Below are positions 55,017 through 64,000 of a DNA stretch of 64,000 nt, one piece after another. The position numbers and the translations under genes are program-made. Location: contig JAEMWC010000454.1 in the NCBI GenBank assembly GCA_016490735.1, forward strand, positions 112,501 to 176,500. Reading direction: 5' to 3'. The notes beneath the pieces were generated by a model that saw nothing but the letters and a program-made list of their open reading frames with translations, did no database searches and was not told the DNA's origin. The stretch is from Pachyseris speciosa (lineage: Eukaryota; Cnidaria; Anthozoa; Scleractinia; Pachyseridae). Every line of letters starts with the position of its first letter. Position 1 is the stretch's first letter.

Positions 55017-58000
55017 ATTCTCCTCTTCGTTTGCAGTTTATCTATTCCATTCGGTATCCACTACTACTTGGATGTGAGTTATTTCAGTTCACCCCGCATA
55101 AAGGGTGTTAATGTGTCATTTTTTTCATAAGCCATAAAAATTTAATGAGTGAGATCCAAAGCTTTGGAATGACGACAATTTCATTGGCACGTATGAAACT
55201 TTTGCCTAAATGGGTTAATCACGATAGATGCAATAAGAGGAAAATTAGCCTTCACCATCAACATGTTCCAAATCATATCTTCCATTGAGACCCTTCGTAC
55301 ACTGTATTTGAAAATGCTCAAAGAAAGAGCAACGTGAAGATTCTCTCATGATTACAATCTTTTGGTATCATTAAGTTTTTCGCACTTCTTGGTTCATAAT
55401 TTTTCCACTGATTCGTTAGTTAATCTAAAAAGTAAGGAGACCCGTGCTCTGAACCTTACGTACAAGTAATAACACAATAGCCTCCACCTGTTGATGAGTT
55501 TGCCGAGTTTGCTGCGTTTTGAGCATTGTCAACCCTTATTATTATTATATCACGCGCGACATGTGAGGATCCATTTCCATTACTCGCGCTCAGGGCGTTT
55601 CTCTGGTAGTTTATGGCTAGCGAAAATCAAATTACACTTTACAAAAGGCATTTTTGCACAAAAGAGGAAATAAAGATGAATTGCACTGGTTTGCATCTTA
55701 TTTCGTGTTTTATTCCGTTGTTGTCTTAGTCAAAAAGCATTGATTTGTAGTGTGTTTCCGTAACATGATGCAAACAGGTTTGACTAAGCATTCTAAGTGT
55801 GAAACGTAAACGCGTGAAAGTCTCCGGCGCGAGTATACACGCTTCGGGCCGTTTTTGCGCGGGCATGTAGGCACCACTAAACAAGGGTTTGACAGTTTTT
55901 TAAGTCGAGACTTACAAAACGAGAGACTTTGTCAAGTGTTTTTAACATCCTTTTGACCCACCCAACTCGACTAGCCTTTGCTTCCTTCGTGTGGGTACTT
56001 TTTATCTGTCAAACGTCGTTGTTGTTGCAAATAAACTAAACTTATCCATCTCAGAACAGAAAGGTAATAGGCAATATTGACGGAAGGCGACCCAGACCTT
56101 TCGTGCTGGTCATATTACATATATCACAGTGTACAGCAGCAATACAAACTACTCAGTGTTCTGGTTCTTGATTTTTTTTTCTACTCCTGTTTTCCGCTCA
56201 CGATCCCCAGCAAGCAGCTTGCTTTATGCAATATCTCAAATGCTAAGGGACAACTGAAGCAAAATGGTCGGAAACTTGCGCGCAAACTACAAGAGACAAG
56301 TTTCACTTTCAAATTGTATTTAGTCTTCAACAGTCAGTGCATCGTTGTATTGACAACTGGATGACAAAGTTGTTATTAGCCACAATAGGAAAACAGAGTG
56401 TTAGTGAGTTACTATTAGGGTACTTGACCTTAACATTTGCTCGGCAAACATTTACTAAAACATTGGCTTGGATATGGGCAGCAGATCATTTAATGAGTAA
56501 ATTTCGTGCGTCTTGGGTAGAACTGACATAAAAAATCGCAAGTGCGCGTGTTGGACAAAAGTGAATACGAAACGTACCGATATCTCTGCACGCAAGCTGG
56601 CATACCTAGGAAAACTTCGAGTTATTAGTCATCAGTTCTAATGAGGAAAAGCTAAAATCTTAAATGTGCTTCTTATATACCTCCATAGCCGTATAATGCA
56701 ACAACGCAAACCGTTTAAAACGAGAGCCAAAATTTATTGCATAATCAATTAAGTAATGGAATTCAGCCCTATTTGCAACTGCTCCATAACTCAATCAATA
56801 TCTGCTGATGCATTCATTATCAATGAATTTCTTCGGGTGCTACATTATTGATTGTTGTTCCGCGCGGTTAAGTTGCATTTTAGTCGAAGATTTTAGACGT
56901 AAGACGAAGAAATTGCTAAAAGTTCTTGTTTTCTTTCATGAAAACATGCCACATTTCTTACTGCAAAAAAAATATCAATGTATATCCCACCAAACACGCA
57001 AAGAATTCATCAACCTCAAAAAGGTCCCACAAAAAGCCGATAACAAAGCGGGTTGGTTCTTGGGCGAATGTAATTAAGCAACCTTTTCTTCATGTTTCAC
57101 TTCAAATCAATTTCAACTGATTTGTTTAACTGTGCTGTGGTTTTTGGGATAACTTGTGCGATTTTGGTTTCACCGCACTCTACCGAGAGCCGCTAGAGGC
57201 AAATGTTGGCACTAAAATCAATTTTTTTTCAGTCTTAACATCTTTCATATTCATTTTACACACATCTTCGATTTACTGTTACGAAACAAGACACTATAAA
57301 ACACAGCCTATAGTTTCTCTTTTTGGTCAGTTTTTTGTGTTATTTGAGAGAGTGTTCGATTTCCACGATGGCAAACCTTGCTCACAACCACGAGCCAGTA
57401 TAAAAACGCAGTATGCAAGCACTCTACTAACCTACATCCCCGCTTCCCCGGTACTGAAAAGCAATAAAACTTTCAATTCCACTGTATAAAAAGAAACGGC
57501 ATTAATTTTTGGGCATAAAAATGTAATTTGGCCCAAACCATAAGACTTACAACTGCATGAGGTTCAACATTTGATTTTGGTGATATGTTGATCAAGGAAT
57601 AAGTGTTCAACAAATGTTCAAACAGTGCACCTTGCCGTGCTCAATATCCCAGCAGAAAAAGGAGGAAAAGCCTCACTGGATGAAATAGAATGGTTTTTTT
57701 TTGTTTTTGTTTTGTAGCGAAGCTACTTCTTCCAGCGGGTTACAAGCCACTGTTAAGCACTGAACTGATAACGAAACAGTGCCCCCATTTTTTGGATGAA
57801 ATGAACTGGCGTCGGAATCTCTGGAATGCGACTTATAATGTTAGTGCGCTTCTCTTTTGTGCTTCAGAAGTGGATCAAAAAGCTCCAAAGTTTCAACTGG
57901 TTTTACTCTTCTTAGGATAATTTAACTACGGCAATAGTCTGTAAAAAGCTGTACTCCCATTTCCTTGATGAATCCTACGATTTGTTTGAGGATAACATAA

Positions 58001-58430
58001 AAGCTACAGCATTTTCAAATGTTCATTTTAGAAGACGAAGGGCTAACGCTCCAAACGTCAGTTCGTGAATCATTTTACGGCAGCCAATTTACTATATTTT
58101 TTTATGAGCACACTTGAGGATTAATCTATAGCTGACTTAATAGCGTAAGAAACCGCACCAGCTGAGTACCAAACTCAGGAGAGCACTAGTGAAAAACCGT
58201 CACAGTAAACATAGTAGTTAGACTCTAAGAATATCGGGATTTTATTTAACAGTTCCAAAAGAACACAATCATCAGTCGGTACACATAGAATGCTAGTGCA
58301 ACCATAATCCTTATTCAATCTTCTCTGGCGCAAATTGCGGCTCTACCATTCAACTATATAGTAACAGACATCAACGGTCCATCCTCGTAACAGTCTGTAA
58401 AAAACGCACAACAGCTAACTTTCAAAAATA
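55017..58430. other. No recognised gene
   Basis: This follows gene B. AATAAA at 55668-55673 may close the gene B transcript. Open frames near 56077, 56808, 57154 and 57690 have no motif and no splice support. Confidence 0.4.
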
Positions 58431-58529
58431 CCAACGGGTTGCGGTTGCGTAAGAAAGCTGGCACTGGCCTCGCCATCATAATTTAATGTTTTCATCAGTT
58501 CCTAGTGTTTTTCTCATAAAGACTCAAAA
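58431..58529 (+). repeat. Dispersed repeat, inverted partner at 63905-64000
   Basis: CCAACGGGTTGCGGTTGCG through CCATCATAATTTAATGTTTT to TCTCATAAAGA is the reverse complement of the last ~96 bp of the window, at roughly 90% identity. Confidence 0.85.
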
Positions 58530-61006
58530 CAATGGAATTTGGTCTGAACGCCAGTATTAACCCCCGAGTGCGACCGAAGTCTAAGAATAAAGGTTGCAGT
58601 GAACTGCACGTCCAAAGATTAACGTGGTGACCACGTGGCAATGATATTCCAGCGGCAACTAACATTACACGTTACTGATTTACTTCCAAGTCTTTTTGTT
58701 TGGACAGACCCCGTGTGAACCCAGCCTCTGAAAGAGGTTTGATGTTGTAATTTGACAGTAAAAAGCCAGAGGCCAAAAAAGGAGAAACACAAACCTCTAA
58801 TGTACATTTCCTATAAGATATTTGACGTATATTTGTACTAAAACTGCATTGGTATTTTTAAGTTTTATTAAGTATTCTATTTATTATTTATAGTTATAGT
58901 GCACGGCTCCCTGGAGAGTACTTTTAGTGAAGAGGACCACGCGGATAAATATATTCTGATATTTTTTGTGGTTGTTGTTGCTGTTGTTACAAATAGCTAA
59001 ATTTCTTGATAACTCATGCTGTCCGCAGTTTTTGGCAGTGTAAAGAGATAACACCTTTACAACCATTGATGATATGGCGCTGGCTTTCAAACTGCCAAAT
59101 ATAACAGCTTCCCAAATTGCAAAATCTGGATTTAACACTTTAAAGCACCGTGTAAGGTTATAAGAACGATTCATTTTGACAATGGAAAGATAAGCTAGCC
59201 TTTATGATAGTACCGTGAGAAATTTTGTCTCCTGTTGTTTTCGGGGAGTTCCAGTACTGCTAGATTCAAGAATGTTTATCAAGACCCGTAGTGGCAGTAA
59301 CTAGGCCACTTTGTTTCTGGTACTTATTTCAGGCATCGAATAAAGGACTCATCAAATTGTTACAATGACCATAACAACAGTAACTCAGATGGGGCTTCAG
59401 CAACAACGTTCACATCGAAAAATATCAACTCACTCTTGAGCTAAGCACATATTGACTGGACTATTGAGTGGATATTGGTGTATGAAAAATGTTTCATGCT
59501 GACCTTCGATCGAGCCAAATTGAACTGGTTGGATTCCGGTAGCACTTCCTGTTAGTAGATGTGGTTAGACTGCCATGTATGCATCCCTTGTGAGAGATTC
59601 GCTTAAGATGGCAGCAAGGCGCATAATACAGTCATTGGGCCGATTTAGATGGTGCGACTTTGGCTGCTTTGTAGTCTGGGACGACTGAAATGACGACAAG
59701 CCCGCGATGAGAAGCATTTCCATTGAACAAATTCTAAACCGAAGCTTGTTTAAGCTTGTTGCGCATCTCTGCTAAAATCGCATTTTGAAATAAAGTTTCA
59801 AATCTTCGTGGGATTTTGAAACACAATTTAAACCACTAGGATAATCGTAGGTTGGAAATGTTGAATGATGAGACTGTTGCATTATACAGTGTTTTGCAGT
59901 GCACACACTGACGTTGGATTCGATAGATATAGGCAGAAGTTGCATAGCGTCTAAATCGGCCTATACTGAAATTAGGTTCCATTCCGGTGGAATTTTCATT
60001 TTCTTCGCCTGTACGGTGTCAGCTTCAAAGTCACATCCCAAGACAAACTCGCTTTATATTCTATTTAGCAATTCCCTTCTGACAAGGAAAATAAGGAACC
60101 AGTCGGTCCTCGTTTTGAACATACCTAAAGCAATTATTATGCTCGCCTCTCCAGGCCCCGCGCAGCACGTTTGCAACTGGGGCGCTCACTCTGAACACGT
60201 TAGTGTTACTCAACAAGGGGGGTCCGGTGCATGCTTTCCCGGATAATTTTTAAATTAAAATCCTCTGAAATGGCTGGAAGTGCATTTGAAACTAACATGG
60301 TGTGGTGAAACTTATATACTTTCAGCAACAAAAAAAGCGGTGTTTTAAAACAAGAATTTAGTTACCTTTTCGCTTAACTAATCAAAACTGGCAATTAGTA
60401 ACGTATAGAAAAGTAATTTCGATTATTTTTAGCATTGCTTGCTTTTTACTGTTAAAATGTTGGGGGGACTGCGCGGTCCATGGTCTCAAGTCAAACCAAC
60501 CGCTATGTAGAACCTCTGTTGTCTACAAAAGAGAAATTGTACTCTAAAGCAGTCTCCTCTAGCTCTATTCACCGGGTTATGGTGATTTTTTTCTACACCA
60601 GCCATTCAAGTCAAACGTCTTAACGTCTCTCTCAAGTACTCTTAGTTTGTGTTCTTGTTGACCATGAGATATCGATGTTTCATGGGTTAACTTAACTACT
60701 GTTTTCTGCAGACCACAGAATCCTCACTTGCTCCGCTAGTCGGTCATAATTTCACCAAGGGAAATAGTGAAGTCAGTTAAATGTTAGACTGAAATTCCAA
60801 AATTACCCCAAACGTTTGCTTTAATTAGAAACTCCCAGGGTACTTTCCTGTATCTAGAAGACACAGCATTAGAAATCCGCAGGTATTCCTAGATACTGGA
60901 CATAAATCGCAGACTACTCCTCCGCATAAACTGAATTTGTATGTGCCACAGAGCCCCATTTTGGATCGAGTGTGGGTGACAATTTTTTCCTGTTTCCGGT
61001 CTCTGT
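58530..61006. other. No recognised gene
   Basis: No domain, repeat array or paired splice sites could be supported. Confidence 0.4.
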
Positions 61007-61425
61007 TCAGGAGCACCCAACGAGCCAAATCAACCAAGATATCTGTTCGGTGAAGGGTAGTTCGCCTTGAGCTTTCGGCGTCGCTTAAAGATTGCACTCG
61101 GATTTTCGTAACTAATATGGCCTAAAGGATTCGCTATTGGAAAATCATTAGCCCTGAGGTTTTCGAAAAAGGTCGTAATTGTTGTTTTTGTCAGTCAAAA
61201 ATGTCAGCTAGCATTTTCGGAAAGAAAATAGTTCCCTAGAAAGTTCGTGGAAAATTCATTTCAGCTTGCATTTTCTCAAAGGAAGATTTTGTTCCCTAAC
61301 ATTTTCGGGCAATTAAAATTTCAGCTAGGGAGTCCGAACAGATGATCTTCTGCTAGCTTCTGAAAACATCACTTTAAACATGCGCAGACTTCAGACTGGT
61401 TGATTTGGCTCGTTGGGTGCCCCTG
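61007..61425. mobile_element. Foldback element with ~30-bp terminal inverted repeats
   Basis: Left TCAGGAGCACCCAACGAGCC plus AAATCAACCA, right TGGTTGATTT plus GGCTCGTTGGGTGCCCCTGA. The inside has repeated AATTTCAGCT and TTGTTCCCTAACATTTTCGG-like words. Confidence 0.75.
61278..61400 (+). repeat. Repeat with inverted copy at 63783-63905
   Basis: GAAGATTTTGTTCCCTAACA through CTAGGGAGTCCGAACAGATG to CATCACTTTAAACA matches the reverse complement of 63783-63905. It lies within the right part of the foldback element at 61007-61425. Confidence 0.85.
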
Positions 61426-61949
61426 ACATAACAGTCAGGCTTACAAATAAATCGCAAAACTGCTAAAACATTTTTTGTTCAGATACCTAAAAAACTATCT
61501 ACTGTTACCCAAATTACCGCATTCAATCATTTTTAAATATAGCAACAAATCTCGTTTTTAGGCTCACTTACGAATATTTATAGTATATGAAATTACCAGT
61601 GCGACACTAAAAGTGTGGGAAAAAACGACAGGAAATTTATAAGTGAACCCTTAGAAAATGTAATTAGTTATGTTGCAGCTTGATTTGTAGCATGCTCTTC
61701 AGAAGACGATACGTGTGAAGAGTAACGGGAAGACACTCAAGAGGAAAAAATATTGTAATTTTTTTTCTGTGAGAATGAATATATGCGATAATCATTCATA
61801 TCTTCACATACATTTTTTCCTGTCACAACAACTAAACGGACTTTTTATGCTTTTTGCACTGTAGGATATTCGTAAAATTGTTACAGGGAACCTGGATTTT
61901 TTAAGCAGTGTTTTCCTGAGGTGTTGTTTGTTATGTTGTCAAGATGTCC

Positions 61950-62300
61950 ATGACTACTGAGTTTGAGGAAGAAACTTTAAAGTGTGACCAATCAGATTAA
62001 AGGTAGCGAGCACTAATTTCCTGTGGTAGTGGTTTTGATGTACAATATGACTCTAACTTTTGAGATTGTTGATGAAATCGTTAACGTGACCATTTAGGAG
62101 AAATCTCTGATAGTTCCGTTTCATGCACTACAATTTATTACCCTGCAGGCTGAGCAGAGTTGTCTTAATCTTTGTGTATATGGACGAAGTTTTAACGTTT
62201 GGTCATTCAAATGAAAGCCTGACTAGTCCACAGTAGTCCAGTGGCTCTGTTTATAATGGTGTGTAAGGAAGCTCAAATCTTTGACTTCAGTGTGGATTGG
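61950..62300 (+). repeat. Decayed ~100-bp satellite, third locus
   Basis: Degenerate starts near 61960, 62058, 62174 and 62279 carry GAGTTTGAGGAAGAAACTTT, AAAGTGTGACCAATCAGATT, GATTGTTGATGAAATCGTTA and GGTCATTCAAATGAAAGCCT. They are recognisable as the repeat seen at 8460 and 27599. Confidence 0.6.
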
Positions 62301-63782
62301 TTACTAAACTGTTACAGTTCAGACTAGTGCTTCCTTTGGTGTCATAACTGTAAAGACATACGCTTTCCTACCTTACCAGAAAATCAAGAAACAACCATCG
62401 TTACAAACTTTATAAGCCTTATTTCACGAACTAACATTCTTTCAAATTCTTTGTGGTATAGGTATATAGACACTTGGGACAATCTATATCTTTCATTAAT
62501 TGACTGTGACTCAGAGTGCAGCTTTAAGAAAGCTCTAAGGGCATCTTAACCAGTTATTCATTAAATTGTGCTTTTTACTAGTAAATTATTAACTCATGAT
62601 ATTCGTGTATTTTATTGTATAGAGGTTAAAGTTTTAGCTAGTTATTATTATTGTAATTTTAGGGGTATAGCTTAATACTGTGTGTGGATTTAGTTCTTCT
62701 TTGCTGTAACCCACTTGAAGTCTTTCTTCAAAGTTGTTATATACTGACCTAAGGTCGCTCGCGATCGTTACCATTCCACATCGACATAAAATACTAGGAT
62801 ACTGAGAACTGCTTTCATTGATAGCTGATTACTACAGTAAACCGTACAAGCGAGTTATTGTGTGCGTTTGAGTCTGTTAATCTGAAATACTAATTAAGGT
62901 GCAACTACTCAAATGAAGCTATTAAATAGTACTCGATTCTATATATATCAGCGCACGTTTTGTTTCTCCATCAGATACACTGCGAAATATTACTTGAAAT
63001 TCAAATATACAAAATGTTAGTTTTGTATACGTGTTTATGTTTTGTTTCTCTATACTGTACTGTACTGCAAAGTATTACTCGGGATTCTTTGTGTTCATAC
63101 TCCAGGTCGTTACAGTGGGAAGATTATTACCCGCAAAATATCTTTCACTATCTATCCCGCACACTGGTTGACTAGACTGAGCTATGTTCTTTTCTCTGAC
63201 GCTGAAGCAGATGCTGTGGTGTGGCATTGACAATAAAAGCATGTACAAGACTAAAATTATTGGGGAGGTACGTGATCGGCAAAATTAAACAATATTTGTG
63301 CAATTTTCTATATTTGATGCTGCAAAGGTTAATCAGAACTTCAACAAACTAATCTCTTTTCAGATTCACCCGAAAATGCCAGTTTCCGAAATTCAATGAA
63401 AATATCAGAAATCAAATTTCTATAAATGCAAAGATATTTCTAAAAGGACGTTACTCACTGTCAACAAAAAACTGAATGCCTTTGTGGGAGTATCTCGAAC
63501 CTAATCAGAGCTAATGTTGCTCCTCCAGTTGTCAGCGGATATTTCGTTTGGAACTGTTGTATCGGAGGATGGCTTTGAGGATCACATAAATTCTATCAGT
63601 AAAACAAACTGATTAATAACAGTTGCCGTATTCTTTTACAGCACGTAGAGTGCCTAGATCACTAGAAATGTCAGGGAACTACAAAACTGTATTAGTACCC
63701 AGTGGCTAAATCTTTACACTTGGTAGAAAGTTAGACAGAGGACCACAGAAACTTGACTACTACTCCATTTTCGATTAGTCGA
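62301..63782. other. No recognised gene, isolated poly(A)-like signal
   Basis: A short plus-strand frame ends just before CAATAAAAGCATG (AATAAA at 63231-63236), but no upstream exon or domain was identified. Confidence 0.35.
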
Positions 63783-64000
63783 AAAGTGCGGTGTTTGAAG
63801 TCTGTTTAAAGTGATGTTTTCATAAGCTAGAAGAAGTTCATCTGTTCGGATTCCCTAGCTGAAATTTTAATTGCCCGAAAATGTTAGGGAACAAAATCTT
63901 CTTTTGAATCTTTATGAGAAAAACACAAGGAACTGATGAAAGCATTAAATTATGATGGCGACGCCAGTGTCAACTTTCTTACGTAAGCGCAACCCGTTGG
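63783..64000 (-). repeat. Junction of two inverted repeat copies at the window end
   Basis: Positions 63783-63905 are the inverted copy of 61278-61400, and 63905-64000 are the inverted copy of 58431-58529. The two repeat families, 2.7 kb apart on the left, are joined directly here. The second one runs off the window. Confidence 0.8.

Noticed and set aside
62960..63230. Small secreted protein gene ending near AATAAA at 63231
   Set aside because: Two overlapping frames compete, no acceptor-donor pairing or homology is visible, and the hydrophobic start is weak.

Overview
This is a eukaryotic, animal-type window. It is rich in introns and repeats, most of it is non-coding, and no bacterial-style gene packing is present. 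The two convincing protein genes are intron-containing, secreted or GPI-anchored alpha-carbonic anhydrases in tandem. They sit among CR1/L2-like and R2/NeSL-like LINE pieces, a BEL/Pao remnant, tRNA-derived SINEs and many foldback MITEs. This is what I would expect of an anthozoan, most probably a stony coral. That assignment is inference from gene type and repeat style, not a species identification.

Layout. 0-6.5 kb: a ~79-bp minisatellite next to a LINE endonuclease fragment, an interspersed repeat carrying a hairpin, and a second minisatellite. 6.8-15.8 kb: copy 1 of a large segmental duplication, interrupted by about 3.45 kb that holds a tandem duplication with a Tc1/mariner-type MITE inside it. 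16.2-25.2 kb: a foldback element, a broken BEL/Pao retrotransposon, two inverted copies of a ~305-bp palindromic element, a LINE reverse-transcriptase remnant, and a head-to-head pair of tRNA-like SINE heads. 25.3-30.7 kb: copy 2 of the segmental duplication. 32.9-39.0 kb: carbonic anhydrase gene A (7 coding exons, 313 aa). 43.6-55.0 kb: carbonic anhydrase gene B (7 coding exons, 321 aa), whose intron 5 carries a ~3.7-kb LINE that is itself split by a SINE. 55-64 kb: no recognised gene, only foldback elements, inverted repeats and a decayed ~100-bp satellite.

How it fits together. Genes A and B share every intron position and phase. Both probably have a non-coding first exon about 3 kb upstream of the ATG exon: the candidate exons end at aligned splice donors and are about 65% identical without gaps. 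The gene A candidate lies inside the segmental duplication, so a third, orphan copy of this promoter and first exon exists near 11.4 kb with no carbonic anhydrase coding exons recognised behind it. Both enzymes keep the zinc ligands and the disulphide cysteines. Gene B has Tyr where gene A has the proton-shuttle His64. About 100 bp around the zinc-binding HxH motif are nearly identical between the paralogues while the flanking exon sequence is not, which suggests gene conversion. Nearly every other long reading frame in the window is a shadow of a repeat or microsatellite.
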